Shown here one piece after another: positions 8,398 through 17,067 of a DNA stretch of 64,000 nucleotides; the stretch's first letter is position 1, and every line of letters begins with the position of its first letter. The DNA lies in contig QZKW01000089.1 in NCBI GenBank assembly GCA_003599885.1, forward strand, positions 124,001-188,000, in the 5' to 3' direction. The translations under genes were made by a program, and so were the position numbers. The notes under the pieces were generated by a model. That model made no database searches and was not told the DNA's origin. It saw nothing but the letters and a program-made list of their open reading frames with translations. Origin of the DNA: Desulfobacteraceae bacterium. Its GTDB lineage: Bacteria > Desulfobacterota > Desulfobacteria > Desulfobacterales > Desulfosalsimonadaceae.

Positions 8398-8832
8398 ATG
8401 CAATACTTCCTGTCATCCGTTTTTTTAAAAGTAGCAGGCCTTTCCGTCATCATTTTTGTCATACTGGATCTGTTATGGCTTTCCGTGGTCGCCCGGGGGA
8501 TCTATTTTAAGCACATGGGGTATCTCGCGGTCATTGAAAACGGCCGGATCATGTTCAACCTCCCCGTGGGTCTTTCGGTTCAGGTCATTATCGCGCTGGG
8601 GCTTGCGGTCTTTGTGTCGCTGGCGCTTCTTGTTCAAAACACCCTGGGAACCGCCATTGTCATGGGCGTTTTTTCAGGGTTTGTGCTTTATTGCACCTAT
8701 GATCTCACCAACCTGTCGTTTGTCAGGGGCTACCCGGTTGCCATTACGGTTATCGACATCCTTTGGGGCACGGCCCAGGGTCTTTTTTCCGGGATTTATG
8801 TTTTTTATCTCACCCGGTATTTTTCTTCGTGA
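8398..8832 (+). CDS. DUF2177 family membrane protein
   Basis: 144 residues with four hydrophobic segments and no signal peptide cleavage site. Family features include DLLWLSVVARGIYFKHMG in the first third, TYDLTNLSFV around residue 100, and VIDILWGTAQG near the end. The ribosome site GAGGAG precedes ATG 8398. It is the only gene in the 5533-12126 block on the plus strand, and it converges on DUF1365 with 13 bp between stops. DUF2177 proteins recur beside cyclopropane-synthase/FAD-oxidoreductase/DUF1365 clusters in other proteobacteria; the function is unknown. Confidence 0.85.
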   Translation: MQYFLSSVFLKVAGLSVIIFVILDLLWLSVVARGIYFKHMGYLAVIENGRIMFNLPVGLSVQVIIALGLAVFVSLALLVQNTLGTAIVMGVFSGFVLYCTYDLTNLSFVRGYPVAITVIDILWGTAQGLFSGIYVFYLTRYFSS

Positions 8833-8845
8833 CCGCGCATAACCC

Positions 8846-9619
8846 TTAACCCGTTTTTTTGATGGTCATGGGACTGATGGGCTCCGGTTTGGGGTGGTAT
8901 TTCATGTGTTTCTGAAAATACAGCCGGGCCGCTTCCATAAAAATCCGGGGTTTTGTGAGATACGGGATTGCCGGATGCCGAAGAACTGCTTTGAGCTGAC
9001 TGGCGGCGGTCAGCGGCAATGGTTTCCCCCACAACCGCGCGGTAAAAACTTCGGAACCCTCCCGCACCAGCTTGATGTTGATATCTAAATCGCCATTTAT
9101 GCGCGAAAAGGAAAATTCGTATTCGCCTTCCAGGTTGTTAAACGGCGACACATGAAAGGCTTTTGTGGCGTAATACGGCCTATCCGTGTCCGCATCCCCG
9201 TCTTTTTGTCTGGGGAGATAGAGGTGGCGTTCGCCGAATGTGTTGTTGACCTCCACTGCCATGCGGACAATATCGCCCTGGTGATTGAGGCAATAATAAA
9301 AGCTGACCGGGTTAAACGCATAATTGAAATACCGGGCGGAGGTGATGAGGAAAACAGACGCAACCGGAACATCTGAGCCGTCGGCAGCCAGAAAGGATAT
9401 CAGTTTTTCTTTAATGGAACCGGGCCGTGGGTCCAGATAGTCGGCATCATGGAGGGAAACCGGACGAAAGCGGTTATAACCAAACAGCGGCAGGCTCTGG
9501 TCCAGTCCGGTCAGTTCATCCAGATCAAAGCCATAGACATAGAGCGGGTAGCGGAATTCATGGCGCACCGGCTGGAAACGGGTATGCTCGACAAAGCCTG
9601 AAAACAGCTTTGATTTCAT
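8846..9619 (-). CDS. DUF1365 domain protein
   Basis: 257 residues, close to family length. Diagnostic motifs are TRFQPVRHEFRYPLY near the start, FNPVSFYYC in the middle, VNNTFGERHLY and KAFHVSPF. DUF1365 genes nearly always accompany an FAD-dependent oxidoreductase and a cyclopropane-fatty-acid-synthase-like gene, as here. The start overlaps the stop of the FAD oxidoreductase by 4 bp, so translation is coupled. The biochemical activity is not established; it is assumed to act on membrane fatty acyl chains with its neighbours. Confidence 0.9.
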   Translation of the reverse strand: MKSKLFSGFVEHTRFQPVRHEFRYPLYVYGFDLDELTGLDQSLPLFGYNRFRPVSLHDADYLDPRPGSIKEKLISFLAADGSDVPVASVFLITSARYFNYAFNPVSFYYCLNHQGDIVRMAVEVNNTFGERHLYLPRQKDGDADTDRPYYATKAFHVSPFNNLEGEYEFSFSRINGDLDINIKLVREGSEVFTARLWGKPLPLTAASQLKAVLRHPAIPYLTKPRIFMEAARLYFQKHMKYHPKPEPISPMTIKKTG

Positions 9620-10878
9620 AACTGTATCCCGAATTTGACGCCGATATTGACGGCTGAAGACACCGCATCTTCGTGAAACCCATACCGGAAATAACTGCCG
9701 CAGAAATAGGTGTTCCGGATACCGTTTAAACTGTCCAGATCCTGCTGGGTCCGGATGGATTCAAATGAATACTGGGGATGGGTATAATTAAATTCGGCGA
9801 TCATGGCCGAATCCATGATCCGGCTTGCGGGATTTAATGTAACGCAATAATCCGAATGGGTCTGTAAACTCTGTAGGAGGTTCATGTAATAGGTCATGGT
9901 CATGGGAGACGACTCGGAATCATTGTTCTCCCGGATGTAATTCCAGGATGCCCGGGCGCGGTTCAGCGGAGGGAGAAAGGCTGGATCACGGTGCAGAATC
10001 GTCCGGTTTTGCGTATACCGCCAGGGTGAGAGAAGTTTTTCTTCCGCAGGAGAAGGATCTGCGAGCATCCCCAATGCCTCATCCGCGTGCGCGGCGATCA
10101 CAACCGCATCAAAAATTTCCTCGCTGTTTCCCAGATGAAGCTTTATTTTCCCCTCTTCACGGCTGATTTTCAGCACCGGCGCGTTTGAAAACACGCTTCC
10201 GGAAAAATTTTTCAAAAATGCATCCACATAACTGCGGCTGCCGCCTTTGATGGTGTACCACTGGGGCTGATCCGTTACGGCCAGCAAGCCGTGGTTTTCA
10301 AAAAATTTTGCAAACGTCCGGGCCGGAAAATCCATCATCTGATTGTCCGGTGTTGACCAGATGGCCGCTCCCATGGGGATGATATATTGCCGGATAAACG
10401 TTTTATTAAACCCATTTTTGTTCAGGTACTGCCCCAGCGTCATGTCCCCCAGGCTGCTTTCGGAAAGGGCCTTTACGGTCAGCCGGTTGAACCGGAGGAT
10501 ATCTGCAAGAAACCGCCAGAAGGAAAGGGAAAAAAGGTTTTTTCGGTCGGCAAAGGGCGCGGCGCTGGAATACTGGAACCCGGTGCGGCGGTCAAAATAT
10601 GAAAACGACATGGGGCATTTGACCCGTTCCACGCCCAGCTGACTGATGAATTTGATGAAATTGGGATAGGTCCGGTCGTTGTGCACAATGAACCCGGTGT
10701 CCACCGGCGTGCCTGCGTCCGGTCCATCCGGGATGTCCACCGTATGGGTGTGGCCGCCGATATAGTCGTTTTTTTCAAAAAGGGAGACCTGATGCTTTCG
10801 GCCAAGGAGGTGGGCCGCCACGATACCCGCAACGCCGCCCCCGACAACGGCAATGTTTAATTCGGATGATGTTTGCAT
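9616..10878 (-). CDS. FAD-dependent oxidoreductase (amine-oxidase/desaturase-like fold)
   Basis: 420 residues. The N terminus carries the Rossmann FAD motif VVGGGVAGIVAAHLL, followed by SLFEKNDYIGGHTHTV, typical of the phytoene-desaturase/amine-oxidase flavoprotein superfamily. The C-terminal FCGSYFRYGFHEDAVSSA places the second flavin contact. Members beside DUF1365 and cyclopropane-synthase-like genes are candidates for oxidising or desaturating lipid acyl chains; the substrate here is unknown. It lies 21 bp after the synthase-like gene and overlaps DUF1365 by 4 bp, so the three form one operon. Confidence 0.88.
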   Translation of the reverse strand: MQTSSELNIAVVGGGVAGIVAAHLLGRKHQVSLFEKNDYIGGHTHTVDIPDGPDAGTPVDTGFIVHNDRTYPNFIKFISQLGVERVKCPMSFSYFDRRTGFQYSSAAPFADRKNLFSLSFWRFLADILRFNRLTVKALSESSLGDMTLGQYLNKNGFNKTFIRQYIIPMGAAIWSTPDNQMMDFPARTFAKFFENHGLLAVTDQPQWYTIKGGSRSYVDAFLKNFSGSVFSNAPVLKISREEGKIKLHLGNSEEIFDAVVIAAHADEALGMLADPSPAEEKLLSPWRYTQNRTILHRDPAFLPPLNRARASWNYIRENNDSESSPMTMTYYMNLLQSLQTHSDYCVTLNPASRIMDSAMIAEFNYTHPQYSFESIRTQQDLDSLNGIRNTYFCGSYFRYGFHEDAVSSAVNIGVKFGIQL

Positions 10879-10899
10879 GGGGTTCCTGCCTTTTAAAGA

Positions 10900-12126
10900 T
10901 TATTTATACATAAATTCCCTGTCCATTGGATAACTATTTGTATTTCCTTTTGAAAAAGTGATCTGATAGAGCCGGAGCACCGTATTTTCCGTGCGGAAAT
11001 ATTCGGCACAGAAATGGAGATAGGCCCGCCAGGTTCTCCGGAACTTTTCATTAAAGCGGTCCGGGTCATATTGGTGGATGGCATTCCATTTATCGTCAAA
11101 GTTCTGCGCCCAGGCATCCAGAGTCAGGGCGTAGTGGCGGCGGAGGTTTTCAATGTCCAGTATTTCAAGGCCGTGTTTTGCCATGATTTCGATGGTTTCG
11201 GCAAGGCCTGGCAGATATCCGCCCGGAAAGATGTGCTTCCGGATAAAGAAATCCGTTTCCATGGACAGGTCGTGGGCGATAAAATGCAGCACGCCGACGC
11301 CGCCGGTCTTCAGGCATTTCGCCATGCTTTGGATCCAGTCGGTGAGCTGGCCTTTGCCCGCATGCTCATAGACGCCCAGTGATGCATATTTGTCATAAAC
11401 CCCCTCCACCTGCCGGAAATCTTTTTCCTGAATGGTGATTTTATCCGCCAGCCCTTTTTCCCTCGCTTTTTGAACCAGCCACCGGTTCTGGTCGACGGTG
11501 GGACTTAGATTCGTCGCTGTCACCCCATATTTTTCGACGGCATGAAACAACAGGGAACCCCATCCCCCGCCCACGTCAATCAGTCGCTCGCCGGGCTTGA
11601 GCCTGAGTTTGCGGCACACATGATCCAGCTTGTTTTCCTGGGCTTCCTTAAGCGTCCGGGTGCCGTTTTTCCAGTAAGCGCAGGTGTATGTCATGCTGGG
11701 GTCCAGATACTGCCAGAAGATTTCTGACCCCCGATTATAATGGAACAAGGCGTTTTTGACGGCCTGGGGTAAATTCCGGTTGCCGTAGCGGATTTCATGC
11801 CAGAAATTTCGGATGCGGATCAACGGGTGCGGAATCCGAAGCTGCACGGTGTTTTCGATAAGGGAAGGTCCGGTATCTGCCGATATCTGGACAAGAAGCT
11901 TCAGATTGCCGTCGATATCCACATCCTGATTGATATAGGATTCGGTCAGCCCCCATCCACTATGGAGCATCGTGTTGATCTCCGCCAGCCTGGATTTATA
12001 TCGAATGGTGACTTGCGGGTGTTCGTCTCTGTTGCGGTACATTGTGCCGTTGGTAAAAATGACCTCAAAGGGAATGGCGGAATTCCCCCAGTTGGATTTG
12101 AAAAAAGCTTTTAGAAGTCGGGACAT
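10900..12126 (-). CDS. Cyclopropane-fatty-acyl-phospholipid synthase family methyltransferase
   Basis: 408 residues. A lipid-binding N-terminal part of about 120 residues precedes a SAM-dependent methyltransferase domain with motif I LIDVGGGWGSLLFHAVEKYG around residue 190. Family features YDRGSE-like HYNRGSEIFWQYLD, MTYTCAYW and the later YEHAGKGQLTDW and HFIAHDLSME are present. Cfa enzymes methylenate or methylate unsaturated acyl chains of phospholipids at the membrane. It heads the operon with the FAD oxidoreductase and DUF1365. The ribosome site GGCAGGAG precedes ATG 12126. Whether it makes cyclopropane, methyl-branched or other chains cannot be told. Confidence 0.9.
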   Translation of the reverse strand: MSRLLKAFFKSNWGNSAIPFEVIFTNGTMYRNRDEHPQVTIRYKSRLAEINTMLHSGWGLTESYINQDVDIDGNLKLLVQISADTGPSLIENTVQLRIPHPLIRIRNFWHEIRYGNRNLPQAVKNALFHYNRGSEIFWQYLDPSMTYTCAYWKNGTRTLKEAQENKLDHVCRKLRLKPGERLIDVGGGWGSLLFHAVEKYGVTATNLSPTVDQNRWLVQKAREKGLADKITIQEKDFRQVEGVYDKYASLGVYEHAGKGQLTDWIQSMAKCLKTGGVGVLHFIAHDLSMETDFFIRKHIFPGGYLPGLAETIEIMAKHGLEILDIENLRRHYALTLDAWAQNFDDKWNAIHQYDPDRFNEKFRRTWRAYLHFCAEYFRTENTVLRLYQITFSKGNTNSYPMDREFMYK

Positions 12127-12440
12127 GATTCTCCTGCCGTGAATGGAAAGACCGAATTAAAAAACAACTACAGAATTCTCTATTTATCTATAGCCTATCT
12201 GTCCGAGCCGTTTCAAGGGGTTTAACAGTTCTATGAATAATCATTGCTCAGATTAGGGGCATGGATTGCTTTGTCTTATAGTATTTTTCGGAAGGAAATG
12301 AAACAATTTTCCGGCGGTGGGCTCCCCCCACCGGAAGTGTAAGGCTTTTTTCCCCAATATTTGAAATCAATCGTCCTTTCCCTTGCAGAAGTCATGAAAA
12401 AGGAGTATTGTTTCATGAAAAGATAAAGAGAGGTAGGGCT
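12127..12440. other. Intergenic region between the Cfa-like gene and the toxin-antitoxin pair
   Basis: No gene is seen. It holds an imperfect hairpin at 12309-12336 (TTCCGG-GGTGGG against CCCACCGGAA, one bulge) and, further right, the toxin-antitoxin promoter. The left part must hold the divergent Cfa promoter, which I could not place with confidence. Confidence 0.5.
12383..12421 (+). promoter_or_regulatory. Toxin-antitoxin promoter with two direct repeats
   Basis: TTGCAG at 12383-12388, a 17-bp spacer and TATTGT at 12406-12411. TCATGAAAA occurs at 12392-12400 and again at 12413-12421, exactly 21 bp apart, so both copies face the same side of the helix and flank the -10. This is a good candidate operator for autoregulation by the ribbon-helix-helix antitoxin. 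Confidence 0.5.
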
Positions 12441-12713
12441 ATGGCTAATTTACAGATTAAAGGGATTTCCAGTGAATTTTACGACCAGATAAAGGACATG
12501 GCTGAGGCTGAAAACCGGTCTGTCAGTCAGCAGGTGTTGTATTTGATCAAGGAACATATGGCGAAGGGCAAAGCAGTGAAAGCCATAAAAACACCGGCCC
12601 AGGTTTTGCTGGAGCTGGCTGGATCATGGTCGGATGCGAGAGATGCCGAGGAAATCGTGATGGAGTTGAAAAAGGGCCGGTCGAATTCTAAAAAATTATC
12701 CGCAGGTTTTTAA
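12441..12713 (+). CDS. Ribbon-helix-helix antitoxin (VapB/FitA-like)
   Basis: 90 residues from ATG 12441, preceded by GAGAGGTAG. The N-terminal half MANLQIKGISSEFYDQIKD then NRSVSQQVLYLIKEHM has the strand-helix-helix pattern of FitA/Arc-type DNA-binding antitoxins. The C-terminal tail (residues about 50-90) is expected to wrap the toxin. The stop overlaps the toxin start in TAATG, so synthesis is coupled. It should neutralise the PIN RNase and repress the shared promoter. Confidence 0.82.
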   Translation: MANLQIKGISSEFYDQIKDMAEAENRSVSQQVLYLIKEHMAKGKAVKAIKTPAQVLLELAGSWSDARDAEEIVMELKKGRSNSKKLSAGF

Positions 12714-13120
12714 TGTACCTTCTTGATACGGACATCATCATTTATTCCTTAAAGGGAAATCAGGCAGTTGTCAGAAACTTACAACGGCATTTGAATGATC
12801 CCCTGCATATCAGCGCCGTCACGTTGATGGAATTATATTATGGCGCGTATAAATCCAGCCAGGTCGAAAGCAATCTGGCAAAGGTCAAGGCCATCGAAAG
12901 TTCAATGGATATCGTTCCGGTCAGTCAGGGCCTGGTGGAGATTTTTGGGTTGTTAAAATCAAATCTTGAAAAAACCGGTACGCCGCTGGATGATTTTGAT
13001 CTGGTTCTTGGAGCCACGGCCCTTTCCCGGAATCTGGTATTGGTGACGAATAACACAAAACATTTTCAGAGAATCAACGGGTTGAAAATGGAAAACTGGT
13101 CCCAGGAATCTTTCCTCTGA
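12713..13120 (+). CDS. PIN-domain toxin (VapC-like RNase)
   Basis: 135 residues, normal for VapC. The acidic metal site is intact: LLDTDIIIY at the N terminus, the MELYYGAY glutamate near residue 40, and D in PLDDFDLVLGATAL about residue 100, followed by LVLVTNNTKHFQRI, typical of the family end. VapC toxins cut specific tRNA or rRNA sites and stop translation. Nothing suggests decay, in contrast to the truncated PIN gene at 18902-18991. Confidence 0.88.
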   Translation: MYLLDTDIIIYSLKGNQAVVRNLQRHLNDPLHISAVTLMELYYGAYKSSQVESNLAKVKAIESSMDIVPVSQGLVEIFGLLKSNLEKTGTPLDDFDLVLGATALSRNLVLVTNNTKHFQRINGLKMENWSQESFL

Positions 13121-13201
13121 AAAAAGTGAATTTTCTTTCGCGCTTTTTGCGTTCTTTTGCGGTGAATAATAAAGCGCCATTCCGGTCATCAAGCGAGCTT
13201 T

Positions 13202-15217
13202 TCACTCCCCCAGTATCACGCTCTCAAACGGCTCTGAAATGTCCGGCAGATCCCCAGCAACCACCTTATCCGCGCTCACGGCATAGACCCGGTTGTTCAT
13301 AAAAACACCCCGCAGCCAGCCCGCATCGTTAAACATCCCTGAGCCTTCGTCAGCCATGGAAATCCGTCCCCTGTATTTAAAGATGTTTTCTCCGGTAAGT
13401 TCATAAACATACAGTCCATTGAATACCGGTGCGCCGGTTTCCGATGGATCCGGCTGCGGGTTCTGGTGTTCATAAAGGGCCATGGGCAGCGCCAGCAGGC
13501 TTTCTTCCGGCCGGAAGGTCAGGGCCTTGTGGTTGTAAAGCGCCTCTGATTCCGTGCCCCGGTCGCCGATGGTGTGCGTACTGAGCAGTTTCGCGGCGGC
13601 AAAATCGCTGGTGTCAAACAACGCGAGTTGAATGCCCTGATACCAGGATTCGTCGTCCGCTGTCGTGGCTGCTTTCCCCATGGTCAAAAGAAACTGGTCG
13701 CCAAGGGGATAAAGAGCGGCGCCAATCCCCGGCGTTTTCAGTTCGCCGGCAACCGACGGGCTTTCTGTCTTGGAGAGATCCAGGGTCAGGAGCCTGCCGG
13801 ACTCAGCGGATGTGGCCAGGAATCCCCTGGCCTTTATAAAACGGGCAGCGGTGCCCCGTTTGCCGGACGCCAGATTTTCCAGTTTCCCAACCATCGTCAG
13901 CGTCTTGTCCTGCCGCTGCAGGCAGTAAACATGATTTTGTGCGCTTCCATCCCATACATGGCCGGTGGTGGTTGCGATGCGCAGCACATCGGCGTATTCG
14001 CTCATGGAAAGCAGATCCAGAATCTGCCCCGGAACAGTGCCTGAAGCTGCATGCCGGACTTCAGCACTGGAAATATCCAGTTGATGGAGTTCTGTTTGAA
14101 ACCGGGAAGCGTCTGGCGACCCGTTCTCAACCGGTGCGCCGTCATACCGCGTGGCGGACAGAAATAGCGAATCCTTTGACGCATAGACATGGTGCACATC
14201 GCTGATCAGGCCGACGCTGGTGAAAGTCTTGGAAAGGTCCGCGAGATCAAGGGTGATGACAGCCACCACGGAGCCGCCGCCAGGAGTTTCCGGTTTTATG
14301 AAATTTTCCGTTTCCACCAGTCTGCCCTGACGGGTCATGACTCCGTCTGTGTCATAACTCTCATAGGACGGGACCAGGTCATCCAAGGTCATGGCGTCAA
14401 GCAATTCCCGGTTGGCGTCGATGGTCTGACCTTTTCCGGTTTCCGACCCGTCATAGGATAATTCCAGGGGCGGCAAATCCGGCAAAAATTGGGTGACGAC
14501 GTGGAGCAGGCCATTGGTGAGACGGGAGGACACGAGGCGCCCCTCCACCTGCAGGTCTGTTTGAATGGCGGGATTTTCCGGATCCTGAATGTCCACCGTG
14601 AGAATGCCGATGCGGCTGCCCACCGGAATCCATTCGGGTATGCCGATGCCTGCGGGGGCCTTTTCATCGGTGCGTCCGGACCATAACTCTCCGCTCCCGT
14701 CTTCCGGCGTATAGAGGATGACCAGGCTCGCGCCATACAGATACAGCGAATCGACCGGTCCTTTGACGGGAATCCGGGCCGCTTCGTTAAGCCCGTCTTC
14801 AGCAGTTGTGTCCACAATATGCACGGTTGAAGTACCGGCCACATAAATGCGGTTTCCGCCGGTTTTGACCTTGTCGGATTCATCCACGCCGGTTTCCCGG
14901 ATGCTGGTTTCGGAATAATCCTTAAACGCCGCAGATCCCGGGGTGTCGGGTGCTTCCGGTTGCGGAACGCCGTCTATGACGTCATCCTTCATGCTGTCGG
15001 GCAGGGCGCTTTGGGCATATTGATCCGCGATATAGGACTTGAGCACGCCATCGGACGAGAAGCTTGCTCCTTCGGGGTTGCCGATGTCCGTTCCGCCAGC
15101 ACATCCGGAAACAATGGCCAGCGCGGTCAGCACCAGGGCAAGCGCAATAGTCAGGATGGTTGGGCAGGCATGGTGTGCAAATTGGCGATTTGGATGGCCC
15201 GTCATTTGCCGCATCAT
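13202..15217 (-). CDS. Beta-propeller lipoprotein
   Basis: 671 residues. A lipoprotein signal (ILTIALALVLTALAIVSGC) places Cys near residue 39, followed by AGGTDIGNPEG. The rest matches the large secreted beta-propeller family with WD40-like blades: repeated segments such as NRIYVAGTSTVHIVD, LYLYGASLVILY, HHVYASKDSLFLSATRYDG and ALYPLGDQFLLTMGK. ATG codons at 15217 and 15214 both fit; the first overlaps the stop of the upstream TIGR02147 gene in ATGA, so the two are translationally coupled. Anchored in the envelope; ligand unknown. Confidence 0.85.
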   Translation of the reverse strand: MMRQMTGHPNRQFAHHACPTILTIALALVLTALAIVSGCAGGTDIGNPEGASFSSDGVLKSYIADQYAQSALPDSMKDDVIDGVPQPEAPDTPGSAAFKDYSETSIRETGVDESDKVKTGGNRIYVAGTSTVHIVDTTAEDGLNEAARIPVKGPVDSLYLYGASLVILYTPEDGSGELWSGRTDEKAPAGIGIPEWIPVGSRIGILTVDIQDPENPAIQTDLQVEGRLVSSRLTNGLLHVVTQFLPDLPPLELSYDGSETGKGQTIDANRELLDAMTLDDLVPSYESYDTDGVMTRQGRLVETENFIKPETPGGGSVVAVITLDLADLSKTFTSVGLISDVHHVYASKDSLFLSATRYDGAPVENGSPDASRFQTELHQLDISSAEVRHAASGTVPGQILDLLSMSEYADVLRIATTTGHVWDGSAQNHVYCLQRQDKTLTMVGKLENLASGKRGTAARFIKARGFLATSAESGRLLTLDLSKTESPSVAGELKTPGIGAALYPLGDQFLLTMGKAATTADDESWYQGIQLALFDTSDFAAAKLLSTHTIGDRGTESEALYNHKALTFRPEESLLALPMALYEHQNPQPDPSETGAPVFNGLYVYELTGENIFKYRGRISMADEGSGMFNDAGWLRGVFMNNRVYAVSADKVVAGDLPDISEPFESVILGE

Positions 15218-16089
15218 GGAAGGTTTCCTTTGTTGTGTGTTTTGTTGCGATCTCTTTCGACGCTGTTTTGTCTGGTCAGGGGAAACGCCTGGATGTTGAT
15301 TTGCATGACCTGGTCCGCATCCTCGTCGCTGGCGAATTCCTTGAGCATCTCCTGCCGGAACGCTGCTATTTTTTGTTTTAATTCAATAATTTTTGATTTT
15401 TTAATGCTGAAAGTCAGGGCCGTGATGTCCCGCTCATTTGCCGGAAACCGGTTGATGGATTCTTCGCCTTTCTGAATCATTTCCCGATGGAAATTGGCGA
15501 TCAGCAAGGATTTCACCTCAGGCCCGGTACTGATGATCTGGTCGGATTGTTCCCAGCATCCGGCCTCATTTTTCCGGATAAGCCCCAGGTCTGCCAGTCT
15601 TCCCAGGGCCGTTTCCACCTCCTTGACGGTTGCCGCCGGAATCAGGCGTTCGGCCAGTTGTTCCGGTGTCTGCTGCCTGTCGCCGAACATAACCAGTTCC
15701 CGGAGTACCGGGAAATACCATTTTGAAAAATATTCATACTGGGCGGTTTCCAGTTTTTTCAGGCTGCCCTGGGCTTTTAACGAGATCATTTTTCGATAAT
15801 ACCGGTCTTTTTCCGCATGGTCGGATGCCTGGTTCATGAGAACCAGGAGTTCGAAAAATTCCCGTTCCGGTTTTTTGAGCTTAAAACCCGTGGCTACCTG
15901 GGCAATGCTGGTGTTTGTCAGGTTTCTGCTTCCGTTGACCACCAGTTGAAGAAAGTTGGGGGATGAAAATCCGGCGAGTTTTGAAAAATAGCGATAGGAA
16001 AAACTGGACGTGGTTCCTTTTTTATACAGGAACATATCATTTAAAAAGGCCCGATAATCCAGATAGGTGAAAATGGAAGGGCGCTCCAT
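15214..16089 (-). CDS. TIGR02147 family protein, putative regulator
   Basis: 291 residues. Family hallmarks are FTYLDYRAFLNDMF at the start, FSYRYFSKLAGFSSPNFL, LVVNGSRNLT and KPEREFFELLVLMNQ. The N-terminal third resembles a lambda-repressor-like helix-turn-helix (residues about 30-75), so DNA binding is plausible, though no member has a proven role that I know. It is directly coupled to the downstream beta-propeller lipoprotein by a 4-bp overlap and probably controls it or acts with it. ATG 16089 follows a weak upstream purine tract. Confidence 0.85.
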   Translation of the reverse strand: MERPSIFTYLDYRAFLNDMFLYKKGTTSSFSYRYFSKLAGFSSPNFLQLVVNGSRNLTNTSIAQVATGFKLKKPEREFFELLVLMNQASDHAEKDRYYRKMISLKAQGSLKKLETAQYEYFSKWYFPVLRELVMFGDRQQTPEQLAERLIPAATVKEVETALGRLADLGLIRKNEAGCWEQSDQIISTGPEVKSLLIANFHREMIQKGEESINRFPANERDITALTFSIKKSKIIELKQKIAAFRQEMLKEFASDEDADQVMQINIQAFPLTRQNSVERDRNKTHNKGNLP

Positions 16090-16386
16090 GGCGGGCTACC
16101 TTTCGGACTCGGTTGGAAATATGGCATATGGTCTGTTGATCATGGGTTTATTTGTAGCACCCGGACACGGGCATCACAACTTATTTATGGCGGAATTATT
16201 TAAAAAATGTATTCATGAGAATACGAACATGATGGAATTTCAGATAATTTTATAATTATATCCAATAATTGAATTAATTGGCGGGTTGATTATCCGAATA
16301 TATTTTATATTTTTGAATACATCCAAAGCAGGCGGGGCAATCTTCGTGCGGGAAATATCGAAAGGTTTAAAATGAATATAAACGGA
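16090..16386. other. AT-rich intergenic region upstream of the TIGR02147 gene
   Basis: I see no gene or RNA in these 297 bp. The TIGR02147/beta-propeller promoter should lie here on the minus strand. A 62-codon plus-strand reading frame at 16067-16255 has no ribosome site and is not supported. Confidence 0.5.
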
Positions 16387-16878
16387 TTATTTCGGCTCCA
16401 TATCCTTTGCATACACTTCCAGAAGGGCCTTGCATTTGGCGCTGTCGTTGAGCATGGGGTAAAGGTCCGTCATTTCGCGTTTGGCATGGCTTTTTAATGC
16501 GTCGATGAACAACTTTATTTTTTCGATCAGTTCGCTGGTGAGTTTTTCATGGGATGATTTTAGGGCCTTCAGCTCATCGGTCAGGCATTGAAGCTGGTTT
16601 TCAAGCAGGCCGTGTTCTTTCTGAAGGGACATGACCATTAACGTATTCCCGTAATTGGATTCTCCCGTGATGGATGCCGGGAAAATAACCACTTCTTCAT
16701 ACCGGAAATGGGTGAGCAGGTCTTTTTCCAGAAAATCAAAAAATGTGGCGAGCCCTTTAAAAAATTCCTTGTCCCGTTCTTTGTAGCTTTTGTTGAATTT
16801 CGAGACATAATCAATAATGATCTTGTGCTCTTGTGAAATTTTTTCAACGCGAGTGTTCAGGTGATAAATGTTATTCAA
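16387..16878 (-). CDS. Hemerythrin domain protein
   Basis: 163 residues, all helical. The di-iron ligand pattern is present: EHKIIIDYV (first His), HFRYEEVVIFP (His...Glu), KEHGLLE (His), and HAKREMTDLYPML (His...Asp/Glu) near the C terminus. Bacterial hemerythrins bind O2 or sense or scavenge it; in anaerobes they often help with oxygen or NO stress. No fused sensor domain is present. It stands alone between a convergent-looking AT-rich spacer and an unknown gene. Confidence 0.87.
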   Translation of the reverse strand: MNNIYHLNTRVEKISQEHKIIIDYVSKFNKSYKERDKEFFKGLATFFDFLEKDLLTHFRYEEVVIFPASITGESNYGNTLMVMSLQKEHGLLENQLQCLTDELKALKSSHEKLTSELIEKIKLFIDALKSHAKREMTDLYPMLNDSAKCKALLEVYAKDMEPK

Positions 16879-17067
16879 GGTGCCTTCCCTGTTTTAATAA
16901 AAAGGTTGTACTCTTTCGAGCCGCCGCTAAACTGTGGAAATGCATGATGTTTAAAGTTGTGGTTATACTTAAACGGAAATCGTCCGCAGAATCAAGCGCA
17001 AAAAACGAGACAGGGCTGACTTCCTCTTGCAACCGTTCCGCGTTTTTCCGGTTGATGCATCCTGTGG

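Noticed and set aside
12309-12336. Hairpin considered as a terminator for the vicinity of the Cfa gene
   Set aside because: It lies upstream, not downstream, of the Cfa gene, and has no T tract; kept only as a note.
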